Below, piece after piece: positions 9,908 through 21,390 of a stretch of 64,000 nt of DNA. The stretch is from positions 6,417,501 to 6,481,500 of the forward strand of contig BSYQ01000005.1 in NCBI GenBank assembly GCA_030272585.1. Reading direction: 5' to 3'. Both the position numbers and the translations under genes were made by a program. The DNA is from Bryopsis sp. KO-2023 (taxonomy: Eukaryota; Chlorophyta; Ulvophyceae; Bryopsidales; Bryopsidaceae). Under the pieces are notes generated by a model. That model did no database searches, had not been told where the DNA came from, and worked only from the letters and a program-made list of their open reading frames with translations. Numbering within the stretch: position 1 is the stretch's first letter; each line of letters opens with the position of its first letter.

Positions 9908-12900
9908 ATGGCGTCTGAGCAAAGGATTGGTAAAGGGGGCTCGAGAAGAGGGGGTGGTTCTTGGCGAAAGAAGGAAAACGTCAGCAACCCTGTTAGAGAC
10001 GTCAACAACGAATGGAGGAAACACATTTCCAGGCTAAATGTTGAGGTGCACAACTGTCTGTGGCATATTGTCTTTGCCTTTGGTGCTTTTCAGAACTGGG
10101 AAAACCCCTCGAACAAGACATTACGCAATTTCTGAGTGATTTGCTGCATGATAGCTGCATTGAGTTGATTTATTTCGTTCTTTCAATCTTCTCGCTGCCA
10201 CTTTTCCTTCCAAATTTCTTCCATGCATTTTGTCCTATTTTTTTTTCAAGTTTTGTGTCGGATATGGAAACATTTGCTGTGCTGGACAGACTGGGGAAAA
10301 TGTGCTTGAGGAAGTGGTGGCATCATTGAAGGCAATGCCACTGCAACTCGTCAGTGTCCCTGCCAATGAGGTGTGTGTGTGCATGCGTTTCAAAACTTCC
10401 CCAAAAAACTACATCTTCCAGTAGAACGAACAGTTTACGTTAATCGAAAACTGGCAGCATTGCCAATGCAAACATAACATAGAGTTCTTGGATAAAAGGG
10501 TTCAAAAAATTGTTGAGGGATGGTGAAGGGGGAGACGAAAATTATTTGACACAGCATTTTTCCGTTTCGTCTGTGGACCTGCGTCTTCGCAGAGTCAAAA
10601 AAACATGTCAACATATGTCATATCTGTCCATTTTTTTTTCCTTCACATTCTTATAAACCTGAGCGCATCAATTTTCATTTACAAATAAATGAAACATGGG
10701 AAGAGAGTGCATTCCTTTTTTTTTGTTCCTAAATCATCAGGTCGAAGAGGCGTTGCTGCTCATGGCTAAAGGTTTCAAAATGATGGGTGGAGCTCAGACT
10801 GACACAAGTTCTGAGAAACAATCCAGGTAGGCTCTTTTTCATTGTTTTTGTTTTTCCAGTGTTTGCTGATCCACACAACTGTAAGAAGAAACCATCTCTT
10901 TTTTTGGTTTTCTCGGTGCTCAGTGTCAAGACATGGCTATCCTATTGTGGAGTAATGTGCAACGTCCTCCCAAGCCAACAAATGCCTTTCCTCACTTCGA
11001 GTGAGTGATCCAGGATGTGCATTGCTCCGTTTCCATTTCGATTTTTCATGATCAGATGTCTGTCCCCGCTGTTTTCACACATGCATTCATTTTTTGTTTG
11101 CTGAACTACATTGCATCAAGGATTGGCAAGGCACGCACTTAGATAATTTTTCTTAAAATGAGTATTTTCCTCTTGTAGGTGCATTCCAAGACTTGAGTGA
11201 TTTGTTACTTGGTCAGGCGGAAATGGAGTGTGGATCCGATGGCTACTCCAAGGCAGCAAATGAATCCATGTTTGCACTCAATGCTGTTATAAGATCTTCA
11301 AGTTCCATCCAGGTATCTGTCAAGTGATGTGAAAAATCCCTCATAGGATCAGGTTCTTCCCGCCATTTCAACATTACAATGCATTTACGTGAACGTAGGC
11401 CAAGCACTATCCAATTTTGTTTCGTCTTTGTTGTGCTCTGTGCCTCCATCGACTGAAACATAGGACTGGGAAAGGAAGAAAAAAGGGTGAGAGGTTGTGT
11501 GTGTGTGGGTATGTTTCCAGATTGGGCAGGATATATTTGAAAGGATTGTAGCTATGTCAGTCAGGATCTTAAGGGATCAAGGGAAGGCGACCTCACGAAG
11601 AGAAGGACGACACATTTGTCAGGCAGGGGCTCCATGTGATTTTCGCTCTATATCCTTTTTTTTTGTTAACCAGTCATCCTCTTCTGTCTGTTTTTGGACA
11701 GACAAGAATATGAATTTTTTCTATGGTTTTGGTTTGAGTAAAGAGAAAAGTTACAAGAATAAGAAACCAACAACAACTGGAGTTATTTTTTGCACTTTTG
11801 GAACATTAGAAAATGCATGGATCAGTGCACATAGAACGTCCAGAGCATCTATCTCTTTTCCATGTTGTAGGTGTTTTGAATTGCATTGAGGTTTGCCATG
11901 CAAATTGGTAACCCAGCCTACAAGCAACGGCGATCAAATCACACCTCTATTTATTGTTTATTCAGTCATTCGATTTTCCTTATTCCATTTTTGTGTGGAT
12001 GGGTGTGTTAGCAGGATGCCAGAGTTGCTTCACCATTTGTTATTTGTCAAGCTGCTTTGGAGACCTTGGACACGCTCTTGAACACCACCAATGTGGATGA
12101 ATGTGTCGTGGAGCAATTCTCTGAGGCTTTGGCGGTTTGCGTCAATCTTCTGCAAGTCCATGCTGGGGAAGGCTGCGTTCCCATTGACAGACTCCAGGCA
12201 TCGCGAATGTACAATGCTCACATCAGATTCTTGACGACACTTGTGAACCTGGTAGGTGACCACCAAACCTTGCTAAACATTTCGATCCAGTTTGGCTTTC
12301 CGTTTTAGGCTTTTTGATAACTGGACGGTTGCTTTCCACCTTGTCTGCCATGCATAATTTTTTGGGGGAGGGGGGGAGGGAAGGAAAATTGTTGCATGCT
12401 TTTGTTTGTCTTGTCTTATTTTGATTGTGCAGTGGCTTCTAGGGAAAAGGCTTACACGTTCCCCACGTTTCGTCGATCATGGAATGCATCATAAAATTTT
12501 TCCAGTTTGGTTGTGTCCAACCGGGGGCTGCATTTGATCGATCCCATTCAGGCAGAGGTCTTGCTGTCAGCGCTTACACACCTCCCCATCTGAGAAGGCA
12601 ACCTAGCCAAAGAAGCCAAGACAGCGACTCTGCCAGCTCTGGGGGCTATTCAGGTGCTTCCTACCATGATATTCTTGGGTCGGTCAGAAAAAAGGAACCC
12701 CTATTGCCCATTCTCTTAACAAAACCAGCAATCGTGGGCATACGTGCATTGTTTTTCTTAGCGAAATCTCTGTGAGGAAAATGAGAAGATGTGCATGTGT
12801 GTGGTTCAGGGAGCGAAACCAGCGACAGCGATGGTAGCTTTTCCAGAGGGGACGGCGATCGGTTGAAGGCGGTGAGGGTCAGAATTGGAGCTCTCACGCT

Positions 12901-15900
12901 GATCCAAAACATGGCCAAGGTCAATGGCAGGAGTTTGCACCAGCACTGGCTCCAAATGCTGCCCTCCAGGCAACCGCTGCAAAGATCCCCAGGAACCCCA
13001 CAATTGGTCACGGTTTTAGCTTACGATCCACATGCAAAGGTGATGATTGACCGCATTCGAAGGGTATCTTCTGTTTCAAAAGAAAACTTGATAAGATGTA
13101 ATTATAATGGTGTTCTGTTTTGGGTTTCGAAATATCCTGTTTTGATTTCCAGGTGCGTGGGGCAGCTGGCGCTACGATCGGTATTCTCTTTGATGGACGA
13201 CATCAGCGAGATTTCCTTGCAGTGGCAGAGCTCCATGATACGAGGCCAATGGGCAGGTAGCATGACTAATTTTGTGTGCAGCTTCCCAACTTTCAATTTT
13301 GTTGCACTGGTCCAGGGTCTGTGTTTCTTGGGGGGTTTTTTCTCTTTCAAAATGCATCACTACCTCCACTTTCATTGCAGGATCAATGGAGCAAATGTAA
13401 TCATGGTGTTCTGGGAAAGTAGTCATGCACCAATGTGTGTGTGAGTGTTTTTTTAGTTGCTTTCTTTTGCCTGTTCTTGTGTTTTCGTCAAGTGGGTGTT
13501 TTGAAGTGCTGTAGGCCATTCACATCTTTGTCGATGTCCCTGGGAAATATGGTGGCTGCCGTGCATGAAGGGTTGATGTATTCGATTTCATCGGAGGCTA
13601 AACTGGGCGTGCTGTCCTCCACCCTGAGAGCCCTGACCAGTCTCACCAGTGCTGTGCACTACAGTCGAATGCCGCCAGACCTGCTCACAAAAGTAGTCGA
13701 GGTGGGGAAAAATTCACAGCCATGGGTACTAGATAACATGTACAAAAAATGGTAAATACTATTTGTAATGTTTGAGAAATGTCATGCATTGTTTGATTGC
13801 ATGTAACATGACTATAATGGTCTGTTGGTCTTCAGCGTGTCAGAAATCGATGGCACAAGGTGCATGGATCAGACGATGCGGAGTCGGGGGTGGAAGCAGC
13901 TTTGCTTGCTGCGTTGCGGTCCTCCCTGGGGGTCAACCCCCCCAGCATGCATTTGAAATCCCAGTTGATGATCTCCACGAGATGGCCTTATGGTCAGACC
14001 ACCCTCTCCACGAAAGTTTCTGACTTTCTTGGAGGGATTTCGTCAGGCTGGTCCTTGGTGGATGAGCTGCTTTTGTCGGCCTCTTTGGGTTCGGCGCTTG
14101 TCAGGGGGGAGGCTATCTTGGCTGTGATCGGAGTGGCAGAAAACTATGGGGATCTGTTGTCAGGTGCGTATAGAACATCAAATCAAGAGAAAGAAAGAAA
14201 AATGCTACCAAGATGGTGGTGGTGGCTTTGCTTCAACACTAGGCCAGTGGACATCTGACCGTGGGCAAGACAGTACGTGCATTGACAGGCTTGATGTGGT
14301 GATGGTGGTGGAGTGTGTGTTTGGTAGATATGTTGCAACATAGATGCAACAAAGACAGATCGATTGATCCATCAAATGGTAATGTGAACACCAGATTATT
14401 GGTGCTTTGCAGAAAAATGGCCTCTGATATCCCAGGTGCTGACCCACAATTTACCAAACCACCCCCTGGAAAAATCCAGCCACGAAGAAAAAGCTGCCCA
14501 GAATGCGCTGAAACTGATGGGGGCGTTGTTATCCGATTCATTTCAAGCATCCCTTATCCATGTGTGCGATATGAGGAAAACCACCACCGACTTGCTGGCC
14601 TCTGTTTTTGCTCAAGCTTCCCCTGTCATTCGGTGTGCTGCTTTGGGAGCCATCGGATCGATTGGTGAAAATCAAATCAGTGACATGGAGCCTCAGGTGT
14701 GAAATGGAACAACTCGATGCGAATTTGACAGGGTGGGAAAACATGACCGTTGTTTATAAACAGTGATTTTAAAACATGGTGAATTTTGAGTGGTGTTGGC
14801 AACCAGGCTGTCATGTGGACTTCAGGTGTTTTCTCGGCTGATGGAGCTGGTGACAGACTCGGGCATCAATAGTGACGTGCCTGCCATTCGATCGGCTGCT
14901 TGCCGATCCATTGGGACGTTGATTGTGTGGCGAACTGTCCAAAAAAATGAGGTCAGTGGAATGTATCTGTGACTATTATGTGATATTTGCATCAACCACT
15001 GTCCAGATGTGGAATCAGCCAAGGACTTCAGGCTTTTTTCCTTGATTCTGTTATTCTCATGAATTCAGTCGAAAAGAGAAATTGGCTGTTTGCCTGTGAA
15101 AAGTGTAGTCTAAATATGACTGCCATTTTCGATGCCATCAGGATCAAATTCAGGAAATGGCAAAATGTGTGGCCGCATGCCTCCAGTGCAAAACCATCTC
15201 AGTCAGGATCTCTGCCTCTTGGTCCCTGGCCAATTTGTGTGACGCCCTGAGCAAAAGAACTGAATGCTCTGAAAGCCAACACCGACATGCATCGATTTTG
15301 GGTCCAGCAGCCGTGGTTGCTTGCAAAGACCACGAAAAAGTTCGTGCTAATGGTGTCCGAGCATTGGGCCATGCTCTGTGCCTTCTGAATGTTGCTGACG
15401 CAAACAGTAAGCTGTGGATGCAGCCCCCTGGGGAAATACTCTCCGTTCTAGAAAGCGGTTTATCATGGGTACACGATTTTTCCAGTTTAGTTGCCCCCAC
15501 TGAGTATACAAACATCAATCGAGCAAGGTTTAACTTCTTCATTCAGTCGGGACATATTTTCTCATACTCCATATGGGTGTGTTATATTTGTTTAGCCTCA
15601 GTGATTGTTTTTCAGGCTCCAGCTGGCTGGATGAAGCCGTCAGCTGTTTGGACACGAGTCTGACATCAGGTGGGATGAAAGTTAGATGGAACGCATGTTA
15701 CGCGGTGGGTAACCTGATGTCTCATGAACCAGCTGTGGCTGCTTTGACTGCTACCCAAAAATCGGGCTTGCTCCAACTTCTCACCAAACTCGTGGCCGAC
15801 AGGTAAGTTATGAACACCTTTTTGAATTTCCCCAAACTGTGGGCTGGGGTGGTTCAAGATAATGATTTACACTTTGCAGAGTCAAAAATCAACTGTACAC

Positions 15901-16597
15901 TGAAATGTTTTTCCCTACACAAGAAATAGAGCATTTTTATTATTCAGTGAATGGTATGCACATGAGGAAGCAAAACACACACTTAATCCTATCTGGAAAG
16001 GCATGGAACGAATCCTTTGGGTTTGGTTGATGTTGGCTTCGCTGCACTTTGCCTAGTTTCCACTGATTGAGGTGTTACTTTCACTTCAGTCCGAACTACA
16101 AGGTCCAAACGCAAGCAGCGGCTGCGTTGATGGCAGTTAATGCTAGAAAGCATTTCGGGGATGTCTTCCTTTCGACATTGGCTTCTCTGGCACACCGTCT
16201 TGATGCTCTGAACCAAGGGGAAAGCGGGCCCAATCTCGACACAGGCGGCGCAGATCCGCACGAAGCCACTTTCGCGAACTTCCGCTACTGCAAAGCGTTG
16301 TGTAAACAGCTGGAGGAGTCCATCTTTCATTTGCTGTCGTTGATCGAGCAGGCAGACTCTGCTAACTGGAATGAGTGTAAGCTTGGAGCGACAATATTGC
16401 CGTTGGTGGGAAAGAGAGTGGACGAAGTTTGTGTCGTGGCTCCTGTTCGGGATGAATGTGGGTTGGAGCAAGGTAGCGATGTCGTGACGGATCAAGGGTT
16501 GTTGGTTAAGGCTGTCGAGGGTCTTGTGAGGGGAGGGGTGCCAGGGAGCGATTTGCTTTCACTCAAACTGCTGGGTGACGGCGGTGTAACGAGTTGA
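9908..16597 (+). CDS. HEATR6: HEATR6-like HEAT-repeat protein
   Basis: Large gene of about 17 exons starting at ATG 9908 (MASEQRIGKGGSRRGGGSW) and ending at 16597. Diagnostic HEATR6 pieces appear in the right order: AYTPPHLRRQPSQ with a Ser/Asp-rich linker (about 12.56 kb); the first conserved block RVRIGALTLIQNMAK (12.8 kb); VRGAAGATIGILFDG with RQRDFLAVAE-like residues (13.2 kb); LTALHY-type helices; and late HEAT repeats ASPVIRCAALGAIGSIG, VRISASWSLANLCDAL, VRANGVRALGHAL and KVRWNACYAVGNLM (14.4-15.8 kb). The last exon (about 16089-16597) has QTQAAAALMAVNARKHFG. HEAT repeats stack into a solenoid scaffold; the molecular role of HEATR6 is poorly defined. Exon 1-2 and 6-7 junctions are approximate. 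The 10.4-10.7 kb and 11.6-12.0 kb stretches are introns. Confidence 0.88.
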
Positions 16598-17101
16598 TCC
16601 ATAGTTTGGAATCCACTAAATCAATAGAAAACGTAGAAGCGAACGTAGGGAGAGTCAGCATTGTGGTTGTCGACTGTGCTTTGGTGTAGGGTGGTTGAGC
16701 TCATCCAAAGTTAATGTGTCTTTGAGAGTATCCACATGAACTCTTCCAAACAGCAAACAAACAAAAACTCGAAGAAGAATATCGTTGGCTTCAGTGAGGA
16801 CTTGCCACGTGTCGGCTACGCACGACAATTTCCTGGCTCTTATTCTTATTTGTTTATTTATCTATCGCGAAATGTTGCAATAAATTTTGTCTTTTATAAA
16901 CTTAGCGCACAAGAAAGAAGGCAATCCTACATCTACAGATACCCCCACCACGTCTAACCGTCAGCTGGAGTAACTGTACCTGTAACCAGAATTCCCCGCC
17001 TTATTAACCCGGACGATTCCTTCGACTAACCAACAGTTCAAAATCTTGGCCGACCAAGACACACTCAGAACAACATCTTTGCGACGACGCTATTTCCTGC
17101 G
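16598..17101. other. 3' region and spacer
   Basis: Half-kilobase between the HEATR6-like stop and the next ATG on the same strand. It contains AATAAA-like sequence near 16879 (gcaataaattt) and a CT-rich lead-in to the next gene. No coding signal. Confidence 0.3.
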
Positions 17102-18666
17102 ATGGCTGGCTACAGTCACGAAGAGCTCAAGAAATTTCACCAGGAGGTGTGCCAGCCCAGAAACCTGTACGTGAAAGGTTTGCTGGCCAGCGTTGACGAC
17201 GCGGTGCTCAAAACGATGTTCCAGAATTTTGGAGAGATAACATCTGCAAAGGTGAGTCTCAGCATCCGTTTGTTTTTGCGCTTCCTCTCGTCAGTCCTCG
17301 ATAGAACAACGAAACCTTCAAGAAATTTGGGCTGTTTTTATTAGAAGCATGTGTTGTGCGACTGCAGGTCATGGTGAACAACGAAGGGAAGTCCAAGTGT
17401 TTTGGTTTCGTTTGCTTCAGCCGGGCGGAGGATGCAACTCGTGCAATGATTGAGATGAATGGACTCTGTATCGGCAACAAGCACCTGTACGTAGGGATCG
17501 CCGAACCGAAGTCCTTCAGACTCGCAAAATTGCACTATCAATTCAGTTCGCAGCCATATGTCCCTGGCGCGCCACAATCTATGAGTGCAACTCCAATGCC
17601 ATGGGTTCCCTACCCACCACCAATGCCAATGTACCATCCACACGCAATGCCGCCGCCTTTCGTGGCGAACTACCAAATGATGCCACCACATTGCATGGCC
17701 AGTCAACCGATGATGCCACCTCCATTTATGGCCGCTCACCCAGGTCCTCTGCCCTACACTCCTTTCATGCATGGCTCTGGGTTGCCTGCACCAATGTCTG
17801 GGATGCTTCCTCCACCAAGTCCGCCTCGACCAGCTCCAACTGAACGAAACGTTATAAACGAGCAAGATCGTGACCAGCACGCTCATGAAGATGACATCCA
17901 GCAAGCTCCCAACCAAGTTCCGATGGTGATCCAAGACGTCCCATTTGCAAGCGGACCTTTTCCTTTGCCGGGCTCTGTTCCAGGGCCACAGATCCCCCTC
18001 TCAACAGTGCCAATGAACAATCCTATGTACGGGGTAATGCCTCCCTGTGCCCCCCCTCCTCCGCCTCCAATGCATGCTCCTCTGTATGGACCCATCGCCA
18101 ATGGACCGATTCCGCTTCTTCCGGGTCCAGTACCAGGTCCAGTTCCTGAAACCATGGCCATGCAGGGCCCCCCGTTGGCAGCGCATGTCTCCTTTCAAGG
18201 AGCTCCATGTGCGCCTGTTGTTCCTGTGCCTGCGGCCGATCTTTCTATTGGACGTCAAGGCCCAGGCATCCCTTTTCCTCCCATGGACGTGCATTGCGCA
18301 AGTGAGCCCCTCGCTCCCCTGCCATTGAATGTCGCCTTGCCTCATGGATATGGTGGAAACGGAGGACGACGAGGGGGTAGAAAGGTAAGGGATTGAACCA
18401 ATTGACTCTGGGCAGCACTTTCACAAAGCACCATGATTGATCCATTCTTACAAAAAGTGCGAGGCTTTTACTCTGTAGTTTTCTTTGTTCAGACGTCCTC
18501 ACGTCGGGGCGGGGGTCGAGAGTCGGGCCTTCGGCACTCCAAGATTGCCCAAGGCGCTCTCCCAGCAGCAACGGTGGAAGCCAGCCCCCATCCAGGAACC
18601 GGGGAAGCCCAAAACAACCAAAAGGAGGGCGAGGAGGAGGAGCACATGGCCTTGGGGAAAATCTGA
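17102..18666 (+). CDS. PABP-like single-RRM protein with Pro/Met-rich tail
   Basis: Three exons (17102-17251, 17368-18384, 18493-18666) sum to 1341 nt, 446 aa. Residues about 20-105 form one RRM: RNP2 NLYVKGL, RNP1 KCFGFVCF, and the closing NKHLYVGIAEPKSFRLA. Its text is close to RRM4 of cytoplasmic poly(A)-binding protein (ITSAKVMxxxGKSKGFGFV), suggesting derivation from or binding like PABP. A long low-complexity region rich in Pro, Met, Gly and Ala (MPPPF, PPPPPMHAPL, PGPVPGPVP) follows. Near the end are RG/RGG motifs (GGNGGRRGGRK, SRRGGGRE) and an acidic QKEGEEEEH end. It lacks the other three RRMs and the MLLE domain of a true PABP. Role in mRNA handling is inferred. An AATAAA lies at about 18700, 35 nt past the stop. 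Confidence 0.85.
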
Positions 18667-21390
18667 CTCAATCCTTTTTGTGGGGGCAAAATTTTAATCA
18701 ATAAAGGTGTTTGAAATTCACCAGTGGTTTGTCTCAAAAATGAAAAACAAGTGACGAAAAAGGATCGAGAGTGTCTTGGCGTGCACGTGTGTTCTGCCTC
18801 GGTCAAATCTCTCTTCGCAAAATTGCTCATAAATGAGCTGCTACAATGGAGCTGTTCAAAAAAAGCAAGGCTTTCCCAGTGCCAGCCTGCCTTTCCCTTG
18901 AAATTGAGTTGAACTGCAGTTTCTTTAAAACGCAAAGTAACTTGCTTCGTGGCTTATTGAAACTGGGCATTAATGCAAGCAGCCCATGGGCCAGAGAAGG
19001 AACAGAAAGTAGCGTGAGGAACAGACATGAGTATGCCACCCTGCAGCTCTTGGAAACGACTTTCGGAACCCTCCATCTGTTTCAGAACTCCGATGAAAGC
19101 CACGACTTTGGTCACTACTGTGTTTAAAAACAAATCGAGGGGAAACCATGCATGCGCATTAAAAAAGCATATGTCAGTATTTTTCCATAGAACAGTTTCA
19201 AAACAAAAAGAGGAGTGAATGTAATCTCCCCCCCCCCAGGCTCTATTTCCCCGTCCCAAACATTTCCATCAGAAAAACTGAGTAGTATTCTAGCTCAGCT
19301 GTACCGATCAACCCGCGAACCCCCAAAACGACTTACATGACAAATTTCCTCTCATTTATTTGCATTCCATTTTTTCCCTCTTTGTTGCAACACCAATATA
19401 TATTCTTTTAATACCTATCTAACACAAATCCGGAGCCATGCCGTTGGAATTCCAGCGGCTATTTTTTCTGCCCGAAATCCTGACTCAACACTCCCAATAT
19501 CTTTCGAAGAGCAGACAAACCGATCTGGTTTGTGAATGTTCTTTTTACACAACACTTTCTCATGTTTTTCTTTTTTCTCTCTTTTTCCCTGTAAATAATA
19601 TATATTTTTTATATAATATTTTAAAACCTGGGATTCTGCTTTCAGGAAAACTCTTCCCATCTTAGCACTCCCCCTGTCTCTTTTTGAACCACCTCAAAAG
19701 GTATAATATAAAATTTCGTGAGCTTTTGCCATAGCAGTGGCATCTGCTCTTGAGTTGGTAAGCCTATTTCCCATATTCATCAAATTGCCAAAATCTAAAT
19801 TCGAAAACAAAGAAAATCACAACGAAAAACCACAAATAAGTGAAACTAAACTGGCTCAAAAAAAAAAGAAAAAAGAAAGCCATGGTTTTTTCAATTTTAG
19901 CTGTTTGAAAAAAACCAAAATGCAATGGCGCTTACCCACCCATCCCTAAAAATAAAGAAAAAAAAAAAACACCAAAAAAAAAAAGGGAAGAAGAAAAAAA
20001 AGCACATCGAAAAGCGTAGGTTTTCGACGGTATTTATTCTAACGAATGGTGAACTGGCCAAACTTTTGGCAAGATGTTTTTCCCTCTTCTTTTTGCCAAT
20101 TGGAAAAAGACCGATTCACTCATTGGATTAACTCTAACTCTTTCTCTTTTTTTTCTCTCTCCCTGCATTTAAAAAAAAAGTTTTTTTTTTCCTTTTTTTT
20201 TCCTTTTATTCAACGTACGTTTCGCTGCCAGATTTTTTTTTTGCCCTCTTCAAGATCCCCACACACTTCACCCAAAAACAAAACAAAAAAAAGACCACAT
20301 CTAACCTTCACAAACAAAGCATCCCGCTTTGTTCTGTCGTAACGAATTTCTCTCTTTTTCATATCAACTCCTCCCTCGAAACCTTAGCCAACCCAATCGA
20401 TTCAATGCAACCACCCCTATTTTCATCCCAAAACTCCGCCAAATTTGATGGCCCTCCGACAAGAACTGACCGCTTCCATAGTTTTCATCCAGGCATGTCA
20501 TTTTTGTATCAACACATCAATGACTTGTAGTAAACTTTGCCTTAAAAAAAAAAAAGAGAAAAAAGCCAAAAGCAAAACCACACATGCATGCACAACACAT
20601 TCTATTTGTTTTGATCACGGAAAACGATGCTCCAGGAAGGCACCCATTGACAAATCAATCCTTTTTTCTTTTTTTTAAACTTCTTTTACTTTTCTCTTCT
20701 GTTTTTTTTTGTTTTTTTTTTCTCTCCCAAAATTGCTCCCGCATTTGGAGCAGCAGGGTTTCCATGCAAAAAAAGAAGAAAAGAAAACCATCACTTATAG
20801 AAAAAGCCCAAAAGCGAAGGATTTACATTTCTTTTCAACCTCTTTTTTCTCATAACTCTTTTTTCTCATTTCTCTTTTTTTTTTTTCAACCCATAATATA
20901 TTCAAATATCCATACCCCAAGGGACCATGACAATAAGCAGAAAAGCGAAAAAAAAGATCTAGCTCCAACATTTCCCCCCTCCCTAAATATATACCAAATC
21001 ACGATTGCTTGTCTGCATCTTTTCTTATCTTTCTAAACCCATAACCATTGACCCATCCATTAAAAAAAAGTTTATTAATTGCTGGCAGCTGTCTGGATGT
21101 GGCCTTATACGAACTAGAAAAAACATCATTAGTCATTGCCCCAGTTCCCAATTTTTTTCTTTCTTTTGCCTTTCAAAAACAAAAAATAAACAAAGGGAGA
21201 AAGAAAAAAAAGGGCATTCCCTCCTCATTTCTACCCGCACAATAAAATTGATCAAAAAAAAACAAACGGAAAAACGCATGCAAGATGTATGATTTTGATG
21301 GATCGATGTCATGATTTCTGTGTTGACTTTTTTTCTTTTCGTCATTTTCTTTTATTTTTTGTTGCATCTTTGTCAAATCCAATGTCAATT
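18667..21390. other. Gene-poor A/T-tract-rich stretch
   Basis: About 2.7 kb with no recognised gene. From about 19380 to 21350 the plus strand is dominated by runs of A (up to about 10) and T (up to about 14) with C/T-rich and A/G-rich segments and little G otherwise. Open frames here are Lys-, Phe- or Ser-rich low-complexity translations. No terminal repeats, target-site duplications or RNA genes were found. Confidence 0.5.

Noticed and set aside
20000-21300. Several open frames of 60-150 codons
   Set aside because: They are Lys-, Phe- or Ser-rich translations of A/T tracts with no real protein character.
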